DNA from: Crateriforma spongiae
Lineage (GTDB): Bacteria > Planctomycetota > Planctomycetia > Pirellulales > Pirellulaceae
Length of the DNA stretch: 64,000 nucleotides
Assembly: GCF_012290005.1 (NCBI RefSeq)
Contig: NZ_JAAXMS010000004.1
Location: 558,001-622,000 of the forward strand
Reading direction: 5' to 3'
Shown here piece by piece: positions 18,469 through 25,608 of this stretch. The notes beneath the pieces are model-generated. The model was not told the DNA's origin and ran no database searches. It saw only the letters and a list, made by a program, of their open reading frames with translations. Made by a program: the position numbers and the translations under genes. The number at the start of each line of letters is the position of its first letter. The first letter of the stretch is position 1.

Positions 18469-18792
18469 TTACAGAAACGAATCGACCGACGTCACCAGAA
18501 TCTTGCCATCGCCGATGCGTCCGCTGCGGGCCACTTGGGTGATCTTCTGAAGGACTTCTTCGTACCGCGAATCGTCGACCCACATCGTGATTTCCACCTT
18601 CGGCAAAAACGCTTCGTCGTATTCGGTTCGCTGGTATTCGTCCAAATAGCTTTTCTGGCGACCGTATCCCTTCACTTCCGTCACCGTCAGGGCCTCCAGC
18701 GGAGCACGGCGAAGCGACGCCAGCACTTTTTCGGCCAGATGAGGTCGGATGACGGTGATGATCTGCTTCACGACGATGGGTCCGTATCGCAA
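18469..18792 (-). CDS. P-II family signalling protein, C-terminally short
   Basis: This 107-aa protein aligns with GlnB/GlnK through the first 100 residues. It has the beta-strand IITVIRPHLAEKVLASL and the T-loop block VTEVKGYGRQKSYLDEY, with Gln46, and Tyr58 at the position uridylylated in GlnB. FLPKVEI and the B-loop SGRIGDGKILV follow. P-II proteins bind ATP/ADP and 2-oxoglutarate and control nitrogen or carbon targets. The protein then ends as TSVDSFL, without the usual C-loop RIRTGE segment that contributes to nucleotide binding. The gene starts 17 bp after the vWA-protein gene on the same strand. No ammonium transporter or glutamine synthetase gene is nearby. Confidence 0.85.
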   Translation of the reverse strand: MRYGPIVVKQIITVIRPHLAEKVLASLRRAPLEALTVTEVKGYGRQKSYLDEYQRTEYDEAFLPKVEITMWVDDSRYEEVLQKITQVARSGRIGDGKILVTSVDSFL

Positions 18793-18809
18793 CCGATGAA
18801 CCGTGGCGG

Positions 18810-20387
18810 CTATCGTTTTTCGCTGGGGTCGGGAACGTATCGGAATTGTCCCTGATTCTTCTTCGCGATCAAACGCATCCGAGATTCGCCTTCACGATTG
18901 TGGTAACTGATCGTGTGAACGATGCTGATCGGGTTTGCGTCACCGAACAAGTTTTCGACGCGGTTTTCTTCATCCAACAGTTCGACGATCCCCTGCGGGA
19001 ATTCACCGTCGGACAGCAAGAAGATCACGTCGGGTTTCAGTCCCAGTGCGAAACGCAAAGCGTCGTACGGGGCGCGGCCTTTGTCGATCTTGATCCGCAT
19101 CGCCCACTGACGCAGCTTTTCTTTGTTTTCCGGCGTCGCCAAGACACTGCGTGGTTCGTCGCGATTGGCGTCGGACAACCGCATGTAATCGCTCTCGGCG
19201 TCAAAGAAGACCACATAGAAACGTTGGTCGGCTCGCAATGCTGCGATCGAGCGCAACAGTTCCAAACGTGCCGATGCGAATGCGTCGCCCATGCTGCCCG
19301 AACTGTCGACCAGATAAACAAAGTGGTTGCCGCCGCCCTTGATCCCGCAGAACTCAATCTTTTCCATCGAATCGCCGCCGGCCAACGACATTGCCGTTCC
19401 GCTGGACTGGCTCAGCGAACGTGCCGCCGGCGTGACGGCCACCGGTGCATCGGACGGGTCGGGCGAAAATGATGCCGCGTAAACTTCCCCCACGGGGCTC
19501 AGTTCATATTGCACATCGGTCGTCGACGGGTCCTCCGGCTGGACTTCCGGTTCGTTCGTTTCGATCGACAGGGTTTCGATGGTCGGTTCGGGCGTTGGAT
19601 CGCTGGGTGAACCCGTCATCGCGATCTGGTCTTTGGGCCGCGTCGCTTGCAGCGTCATCCAACCCAAGATCAACAACAAAACCAGGTGCACACCGCCGCT
19701 GATCAGCCACGGCATCGGCCGCACGCGGCGTCCCGCTTCGTCCTCGTCTGATTCCTCGGCATCGACCAAGTCGGGTCCGTCGCCGTCGTGGGCAGAATCA
19801 TTGGCCAATGCCAGATCGTGTTCGGCCGCGTCCAACGTCTGCTCGATTGACAACGCCGTCGCGTCCAGCCCGCTGAAATCGGGGGCCTCGGCATCGGTGC
19901 CCACCAGATCGGACGACGCTTCGCGGGCGGTCACTTGGTCTGGCACGTCGCCATCGATGGTGGATTCGGGCGTTTCGGTCGGATCCGCGTCGCGAGAGCG
20001 ATCGAAATGGGGGCGGCGAATTTCGTCGTGCGGTGAATCCCGGCGGACTTGCGGCTGGTCCAATAAAGCGGATCGACCGGTCGGTTCGACCACCGCCTGA
20101 TCGATCGGCCCGCCCATCGAAACGGCTTGGGCCGCAGCGACGTCATTCCAGTCGCTAAAACGTGGCGGGTCGGCCACCGCCGTCGCCCCGCTGTCGGTTT
20201 CATCCAGCTGGCGCAACAGCGATTCCAACTGTTGTTCCTTGGCCCTTAGTTCGGCCAACGAACGCTGCTGGCGGACCCGACGTAGTTCACCTTCAATGGC
20301 CTTTCGTCGCTGGACCGGATCGTTGGGCCAGCCGTCGGTCGGATCTTGATCGGCGGGATCAGGAGCTTGCGAATCGGTCAAAGTCAA
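18810..20387 (-). CDS. Membrane-anchored von Willebrand factor A domain protein
   Basis: This 525-aa protein is anchored by one central helix. Residues 25-75 form a charged coiled coil (RRKAIEGELRRVRQQRSLAELRAKEQQLESLLRQL in two pieces). A long acidic, low-complexity cytoplasmic part follows, then a membrane helix near residue 225 (WLISGGVHLVLLLILGWM). After a Pro/Thr-rich linker the vWA domain starts at FVYLVDSSGSMGDAF, with an intact DxSxS metal-ion site, and continues through RFYVVFFDAES to PDVIFLLSDGEFP. The layout resembles planctomycete vWA proteins linked to TonB/ExbD-like modules, but no exbB or exbD is present. It is upstream of, and probably co-transcribed with, the P-II gene. Confidence 0.85.
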   Translation of the reverse strand: MTLTDSQAPDPADQDPTDGWPNDPVQRRKAIEGELRRVRQQRSLAELRAKEQQLESLLRQLDETDSGATAVADPPRFSDWNDVAAAQAVSMGGPIDQAVVEPTGRSALLDQPQVRRDSPHDEIRRPHFDRSRDADPTETPESTIDGDVPDQVTAREASSDLVGTDAEAPDFSGLDATALSIEQTLDAAEHDLALANDSAHDGDGPDLVDAEESDEDEAGRRVRPMPWLISGGVHLVLLLILGWMTLQATRPKDQIAMTGSPSDPTPEPTIETLSIETNEPEVQPEDPSTTDVQYELSPVGEVYAASFSPDPSDAPVAVTPAARSLSQSSGTAMSLAGGDSMEKIEFCGIKGGGNHFVYLVDSSGSMGDAFASARLELLRSIAALRADQRFYVVFFDAESDYMRLSDANRDEPRSVLATPENKEKLRQWAMRIKIDKGRAPYDALRFALGLKPDVIFLLSDGEFPQGIVELLDEENRVENLFGDANPISIVHTISYHNREGESRMRLIAKKNQGQFRYVPDPSEKR

Positions 20388-20613
20388 TCATCCCATCGGC
20401 AACTGGTGTACACCCGCCTATTCTGACAAGGTCCGTCCGGCTTGCAAATCCGGCCCGCCCCGCAATCCGGTTCTTCTTGTCGAACGAATCAATCCACGAC
20501 ACAGACGGCGTTTAAGGCAATTCGCGTCGAAGCGATCCACGAACCGCCTTTGCCACGCTCGCCGGCTGCGACTCGTATCCCCCGTCACTCAATCACCTTC
20601 ATTTTGTCACCGG

Positions 20614-21948
20614 ATGACTCAGCCTCTGCCCGACACGCCCGGCTTTCAACAAGCCGCTGCGAAAGTCAAAACGTTTCCGACCAGCCCCGGCGTCTATCTG
20701 ATGAAAGACTCCGCCGGGGTGGTGATCTATGTCGGCAAAGCAAAGAACCTGCGCAGCCGCGCCGGCAGCTATTTTTTGAAAGCCGCCGCCGAAGACATGC
20801 GGACCGCCGATTGGATCGGCGAAATCGCGGACATCGACTTCTTGGAAACCGACAGCGAAGTCGACGCGTTGTTGACCGAATCGCGGCTGATCAAAGACAT
20901 CCAGCCGCGGCACAACAAAGATCTGAAGGACGACAAGACGTTTCCGTACCTGATGATCACCACCCGCGAAGAATTCCCTCGCGTGGAGGTCACCCGCGAA
21001 CCCAAGCAAAAAGGCGTCAAGCTGTATGGCCCGTTCACCAGCGCCGGTGCGCTTCGGGGGGCGATCCAGGTGATGCAGCGGATTTTTAAGTTTCGCACCT
21101 GCAGTTTGGATATCAGCGAATCGGACGAACGTTGGAACTGGTTTCGGCCGTGCTTGCTGGCCAGCATTCAACAGTGCACCGCGCCGTGTAACTTTCGCAT
21201 CAGCAAGGAAGATTATCGACGCGACATCCGGCGGCTGCAGACCTTCCTGGAAGGCGGACGAACGAAACTGCTGAAGGAAATGACCCAGGAGATGCAGTCG
21301 GCCAGCAAGAACCTGGACTTCGAACGCGCGGCCGTGTTGCGGGATGAGATCCGGATGCTGGAACGTCTGGACGAACGCGGCGAACTGGACACCCATGCCC
21401 AGCCGGAAGTCTTTTATATCGATCCGAAAAAGGGGTTGGCGGGATTGCGCAAAGTGTTGCACCTGAGCGAAACGCCGCGGGTGATCGAAGGCGTCGACAT
21501 CGCGCACCTGGGCGGTGGCCAGACGGTCGCCAGTCTGGTGCAATTCATCGACGGTCTGCCGTTCAAACCCGGTTATCGACGCTTTCGCATCAAGGACGTT
21601 TCGGGGATCGACGATTTCCGCAGCATCTATGAAGTCGTCTCGCGACGTTTCCGCAAGCTCAGCAACGACGGCGAAACGTTCCCCGACATCCTGTTGATCG
21701 ACGGTGGCAAAGGCCAGTTGAACAGTGCGATGGCGGCGTTCCGTGACCAGGAAATCACTCCGCCCACGGTGATCAGTTTGGCCAAGCGAGACGAAGAAAT
21801 CTTTCGACCCGGCGAAAGCGAACCGATCCGGCTTAGCAAAAGTGCCTTCGCCCTGCGGTTGTTGCAGTACGTCCGCGACGAATCCCACCGCTTTGCCCAG
21901 CACTATCACCACATCCTGCGGTCCAAAGCCACGCTGGATGATCGCTAG
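20614..21948 (+). CDS. UvrC-type excinuclease subunit lacking the C-terminal HhH domain
   Basis: UvrC makes the two incisions of nucleotide excision repair. This 444-aa protein has the GIY-YIG nuclease (SPGVYLMKDSAGVVIYVGKA, residues 24-43, then R47/R49), a Cys-containing middle region (SIQQCTAPCNF), a UVR motif (about 205-240) and the RNase-H-like half with VDIAH (Asp295, His298) and LLIDGGKGQL. Typical UvrC is about 600 aa and ends in tandem helix-hairpin-helix repeats. Here the protein stops after ESHRFAQHYHHILRSKATLDDR, so those repeats are missing. No frameshift was seen downstream. It could be the only UvrC or a divergent paralogue, so no gene symbol is given. Confidence 0.88.
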   Translation: MTQPLPDTPGFQQAAAKVKTFPTSPGVYLMKDSAGVVIYVGKAKNLRSRAGSYFLKAAAEDMRTADWIGEIADIDFLETDSEVDALLTESRLIKDIQPRHNKDLKDDKTFPYLMITTREEFPRVEVTREPKQKGVKLYGPFTSAGALRGAIQVMQRIFKFRTCSLDISESDERWNWFRPCLLASIQQCTAPCNFRISKEDYRRDIRRLQTFLEGGRTKLLKEMTQEMQSASKNLDFERAAVLRDEIRMLERLDERGELDTHAQPEVFYIDPKKGLAGLRKVLHLSETPRVIEGVDIAHLGGGQTVASLVQFIDGLPFKPGYRRFRIKDVSGIDDFRSIYEVVSRRFRKLSNDGETFPDILLIDGGKGQLNSAMAAFRDQEITPPTVISLAKRDEEIFRPGESEPIRLSKSAFALRLLQYVRDESHRFAQHYHHILRSKATLDDR

Positions 21949-21984
21949 GCCGATTCGTTCGCCTATTCCCAAAAGCCGGCGAAT

Positions 21985-22012
21985 CTGACACCGGCGACCT
22001 GACACCGGCGAC
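21985..22012 (+). repeat. Short tandem repeat, 2 x 14 bp
   Basis: CTGACACCGGCGAC occurs twice in direct succession (21985-21998 and 21999-22012) in the gap between the uvrC-type gene and the Gfo/Idh/MocA gene. No function is evident. Confidence 0.6.
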
Positions 22013-22175
22013 CGGACGACCCCAAAAATGGTCGCAGTCCCGCTCCGGCGCAACGACACGTCCCGACTTGCTGCTAAACTGTGGCGTTTCACCAGCCACC
22101 GCGGAACGCCTGTTTTCCAGGCTCGGCCGCGAATCGAACCTGCCTGCCCCCCCTTTTTTTCCGGAGAAACCAGCC

Positions 22176-23546
22176 ATGTCCCGAGTCGCCATCCATTCAC
22201 GCCGTCGTTTCCTGCAAGCCATGGCGGCCACCGGTGCGGCCGGCGTTTCCCTGGCCGCATCGCCACGATCGATGGCCGCGATCTCGCCGAACGAACGCCC
22301 GGTCTTCGCGACGATCGGACTGCGCAATCAAGGGTGGACGATCACCAGCAAGTCGTTCAAGTACGCCGATTTCGCCGCGCTGGCCGACGTCGATGCGAAT
22401 GTTTTGGGCGAGAACATCGAGAAGGTCAAAGAACGCCAGGGCACGGCTCCCGAAGGTTATGCGGATTACCGCAAGGTACTGGAACGCAAAGACATCGACG
22501 CCGTGATGATCGCGACCCCCGATCACTGGCACACCAAGATCGCCGTCGAAGCCATGCTGGCGGGCAAAGACGTCTACTGCGAAAAACCCCTAACGCTGAC
22601 GATCGATGAAGGCAAATTGATCGAAAAGATCGTCAAGCAAACCGGACAAGTGTTCCAAGTCGGAACAATGCAGCGGACCGAGAACCAGCAACGCTTCCTC
22701 CAAGCCATCGCACTCATTCGCGAAGGCCGAATCGGCGACATCAAGAAGGTCACTTGCGGAATCAACGGTGCCACTGGTTCTCCGGTGATTCCCGCCATCG
22801 ATGTTCCCGAAGGTCTCGATTGGGATTTCTGGCTCGGACCAGCACCTAAGGTTCCCTACCGTGCGTTGCCAGAAATGCGAAAAGGCTACGGCGGCGGTGT
22901 GCCTCTTTACACGAACTGCCACTACGCTTGGCGGAACTGGTACGAATACTCCGGTGGTCAAATGAACGACTGGGGTGCCCACCACGTCGACATCGCGACT
23001 TGGGCATTGGGAGCCAGTGATACAGGTCCGAACAAGATCACACCTGTCAGCTATTCGTTGCCGGTGGACTACAAAGACGGATACCCAACCGTTGCCGACC
23101 AATACAACTCGCCAACGAAATTCGAGATTCACGCCAACATGCCGGGCGACATTCCGCTCGTCATCACGAGTGAAGGCGACAATGGCATTTTGTTTGAGGG
23201 CACCAAAGGTCGCTTCTTCGTCAACCGAGGAAAGATCGTGGGCAAACCTGTCGAGGATTTGGAATCGAACCCGCTTCCCGAAGGCGCGGTGGAAGACGTC
23301 TACGGCGGCCCGGTGGCTGAAAACCATACGGACAACTTTGTCCAAGCCATGCGAAATCGCACCCAGCCGATCTCGGATGTTTGGTCGCACAACCGCATGT
23401 TGGAAACCTGCCACTTGGCCAACATCGCGATCCGTCTGGGCCGTGAATTGAATTGGGATCCCGCCAAACGCGAAATCGTCGGCGATGAAGAAGCGAACTC
23501 GTTCCTGTCGCGCGAAAGCCGCAAGGGTTACGAGATCGACATGTAG
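22176..23546 (+). CDS. Tat-exported Gfo/Idh/MocA family oxidoreductase
   Basis: This 456-aa NAD(P)-dependent oxidoreductase acts on sugars or inositol-like substrates. ATG 22176 is preceded by GGAG and starts a twin-arginine signal (SRRRFLQAMAATGAAGVSLA). The Rossmann domain contains VFATIGLRNQG, ALADVD and VMIATPDHWHTKIAVEAMLAGKDVYCEKPLT, where the Lys in EKP is the conserved catalytic or cofactor residue. The C-terminal half has GGQMNDWGAHHVDIATWALG, typical of the planctomycete secreted subfamily. The C-terminal NSFLSRESRKGYEI is also subfamily-typical. Codon choice changes abruptly inside the gene, reported as a finding. No clear operon partner. Confidence 0.92.
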   Translation: MSRVAIHSRRRFLQAMAATGAAGVSLAASPRSMAAISPNERPVFATIGLRNQGWTITSKSFKYADFAALADVDANVLGENIEKVKERQGTAPEGYADYRKVLERKDIDAVMIATPDHWHTKIAVEAMLAGKDVYCEKPLTLTIDEGKLIEKIVKQTGQVFQVGTMQRTENQQRFLQAIALIREGRIGDIKKVTCGINGATGSPVIPAIDVPEGLDWDFWLGPAPKVPYRALPEMRKGYGGGVPLYTNCHYAWRNWYEYSGGQMNDWGAHHVDIATWALGASDTGPNKITPVSYSLPVDYKDGYPTVADQYNSPTKFEIHANMPGDIPLVITSEGDNGILFEGTKGRFFVNRGKIVGKPVEDLESNPLPEGAVEDVYGGPVAENHTDNFVQAMRNRTQPISDVWSHNRMLETCHLANIAIRLGRELNWDPAKREIVGDEEANSFLSRESRKGYEIDM

Positions 23547-23664
23547 GTTTCGACCTGCACCTACGGCCGACCAATGGTCGGCCTATCTGTAACCCTCAGC
23601 CAAACTCGCTAGCATCGGGTGGCCTCGTCAAAAAGGTCCACCCGCCGCTAGCGTTGTTTCGGCT

Positions 23665-23701
23665 CTCAAAGTCGCCTTTCGCTCCGCGAAAGTAGCGTCC
23701 G
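23665..23701. repeat. CTTTCGC-TCC-GCGAAAG palindromic repeat, copy 1
   Basis: The segment from TCAAAGTCGCC to AGTAGCGTCCG contains a perfect CTTTCGC/GCGAAAG palindrome. It recurs almost unchanged at 23789-23824 and in degraded form at 29979-30009. Confidence 0.7.
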
Positions 23702-23788
23702 CCCCCGGCCAACAAACCGAAGCCTAGCCTGCTATCGTCAGGTCTTGGTCACGAAAACGAGCCCCGCGGCTAGGGCCATCGCGGCTCA

Positions 23789-23824
23789 CAAAGTCGCCTT
23801 TCGCTCCGCGAAAGTAGCGTCCGC
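23789..23824. repeat. CTTTCGC-TCC-GCGAAAG palindromic repeat, copy 2
   Basis: This is the same orientation and nearly the same sequence as copy 1, about 124 bp further on, consistent with a dispersed extragenic palindromic element. Confidence 0.7.
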
Positions 23825-23847
23825 TCACACCCCAAATCGCCCAACAA

Positions 23848-25029
23848 TCAAGGCGTCTCGTTGAACAAGATCACCAGGTTCTTGGTCTGACGAGCCGCAG
23901 CGACGATGTCGACTTTGCCGTCATCATTCATGTCGGCAACCTTCAGATCTTCGACTGCGATTTCTTCCGCGGACAACCTCTGTTCGGTCCAACGCGATCC
24001 GTCATCGGCTGCCGGAACGAACAACTTGATTCCGGGCACCCCCGGATCATTCATTGCTCGCCATCCGACCACAATCTGGTCGGAACCGACACCTAGGAAA
24101 TCTGCACAGGCCAATGCGTGGCCGTCCTTCAGTGCCTGATCCAGGATGGCTTGTCGTTGCCACAGACCACCGTCGTCTGATTGCACGTAGACCGCGCTGG
24201 TCGAACCATGTTTCGGTTCAATCGTCACGATGAATCGTTTTCCGTTGGGCAGTCGTCCGTCGCGGATTTCACCGGCGAAGTCCTCGGTCAACTGACGCGG
24301 TGTCCAGCCATCTTCGCCGCGGTCGAAGTGCCACACGCCTTCCTTTGCCGCCACGATCAACTCTTCTTCGGGATCGTCGTCCCAATTGACGCGGTGGAAG
24401 TTGTGGGAAAGGTGCAACGATTCGCTGACGACCGAGTAACCCCAAGGCTCGCGTGGATCCTGCGGCATCGTGTATTCCAAGATCCGCAGGGCGGGGCCGT
24501 CACCGTCGACGCTTCCCTTGCCACGCAATGGTTTGACGATCAGACGATATTGATCGGTCCCGGTTCGGACCCAGTGCATGCGATGCGTGCTGGGGTCATT
24601 GTGCAGTCGAACCGGTTCCCAAAGCTGCGTTTGATCCTGGGGAGGAACCAGATAGAAAACTGCGCCGTCCTTCACACTCTCGCGATAGTTCCACTGGCCT
24701 CCGATCGCGATTTCACAGCGTCCGTCACCATCGATGTCACGAGCGGTGACGCAGACGTTGTCCCGCTTGGTCAGGTCTTCCGCGATGACGTGCTTCGTCC
24801 AAGACGGGCTTTCGTACCACTGGATCGTCCGTTTGTCGGCCAGCACGATGTCGCGTTTGCCGTCGCCGTTGACATCTTCCAATTGAACGCCATAGCCGAT
24901 TTGGATTTCATCGACCGTTTGAACGGACCACTGAAACTGGGGCGTCGTTTGGTCGCCGAATGTAAGAGTCGATTGACAGAGTACCAGGAGGCTGACCACG
25001 CAAAGCTGCGTCGTGATTCGATTCAACAT
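23848..25029 (-). CDS. Secreted FG-GAP/VCBS repeat protein
   Basis: This 393-aa exported protein is predicted to be a beta-propeller. ATG 25029 gives a signal peptide (RITTQLCVVSLLVLCQSTLTFG); the frame extends to 25134 without one. FG-GAP/VCBS-type calcium-loop repeats are visible: VQLEDVNGDGKRDIVLADKR, ARDIDGDGRCEIAIGG, NWDDDPEEELIVAAKEG and VADMNDDGKVDIVAAAR. Each is a DxDxDG-like loop followed by a hydrophobic strand. Such proteins often bind or decorate extracellular polysaccharides, but no enzyme signature is present. The gene converges on the Gfo/Idh/MocA gene. Confidence 0.85.
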   Translation of the reverse strand: MLNRITTQLCVVSLLVLCQSTLTFGDQTTPQFQWSVQTVDEIQIGYGVQLEDVNGDGKRDIVLADKRTIQWYESPSWTKHVIAEDLTKRDNVCVTARDIDGDGRCEIAIGGQWNYRESVKDGAVFYLVPPQDQTQLWEPVRLHNDPSTHRMHWVRTGTDQYRLIVKPLRGKGSVDGDGPALRILEYTMPQDPREPWGYSVVSESLHLSHNFHRVNWDDDPEEELIVAAKEGVWHFDRGEDGWTPRQLTEDFAGEIRDGRLPNGKRFIVTIEPKHGSTSAVYVQSDDGGLWQRQAILDQALKDGHALACADFLGVGSDQIVVGWRAMNDPGVPGIKLFVPAADDGSRWTEQRLSAEEIAVEDLKVADMNDDGKVDIVAAARQTKNLVILFNETP

Positions 25030-25253
25030 GCTTCTGCATTTGTCCGGAAAAAGGGAAAGGGCACCTGGCATGCACCGTTCACCGCTGACTGTTCCCGGTT
25101 GCCGTCGGCCCTGCGCTGCGCCCCACCACCGCATGATCGAAACGCAGCATCAAACCGCTGCGGCTGTCCACTTCTTCTGATTATCGTGCGGCCATTCGAT
25201 AAGCAACGATTCGTTTTGCGAAGCATAACCGACCCGCGATCGGCCGGTCGGAC

Positions 25254-25469
25254 CTACAGACGGCAATCGGTGGATTTCGAGTCTCCGGCGGCCATGACTC
25301 GTTCGATCTCATCGACCGACATGCCACGCTGGATCATCGACTCCTTCAGCCGACAAGTCTCCTGGTGTTTTGCCCAATCGCCCCACGTCTTGGCCAGGAT
25401 CGGGATTCCCACGGCGCAGACGATCGCGACGATCGGAATGGAGAATGGGCTGGTGAAAAAATCCGACAT
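25254..25469 (-). CDS. Small membrane protein (71 aa)
   Basis: The N-terminal half is one membrane helix (FSIPIVAIVCAVGIPILAKTW), preceded by MSDFFTSP. The C-terminal half is a charged amphipathic helix, ESMIQRGMSVDEIERVMAA. The pattern of a short hydrophobic anchor followed by 'RGMS.DEIERV' resembles small hypothetical membrane proteins that I associate with planctomycetes and other bacteria. The function is unknown. It lies between two larger minus-strand genes with gaps over 100 bp on either side. Confidence 0.65.
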   Translation of the reverse strand: MSDFFTSPFSIPIVAIVCAVGIPILAKTWGDWAKHQETCRLKESMIQRGMSVDEIERVMAAGDSKSTDCRL

Positions 25470-25608
25470 GGTCTCTCCCGTGATGAAGCTCGGTTACGAG
25501 CGGTCGATTCGCTGGCGGCAGCGGATTCTTGGCAATCGACCGCGGAAAAAGCACCGGCGGTGTCTGGTGGTGACAACCGCCCGCGGGTTACCCGGCGTTG
25601 CCCTGAAT

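Larger units (their letters stand above)
23547..23847. other. Intergenic region with two copies of a palindromic repeat
   Basis: About 300 bp lies between two convergent genes. It contains no gene but holds two nearly identical copies of a repeat with a CTTTCGC/GCGAAAG palindrome, and several GCTAG-containing segments. Confidence 0.6.

Noticed and set aside
22147-22160. C7T7 tract upstream of the Gfo/Idh/MocA gene as a terminator or phase-variable tract
   Set aside because: There is no stem before the T-run, and the tract is outside the GGAG ribosome-binding site, so slippage would have little predictable effect.
20599-22266. Minus-strand reading frame of 555 codons opposite the UvrC-type gene
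   Set aside because: The plus strand has both nuclease domains of UvrC; the antisense frame has no recognisable motif.
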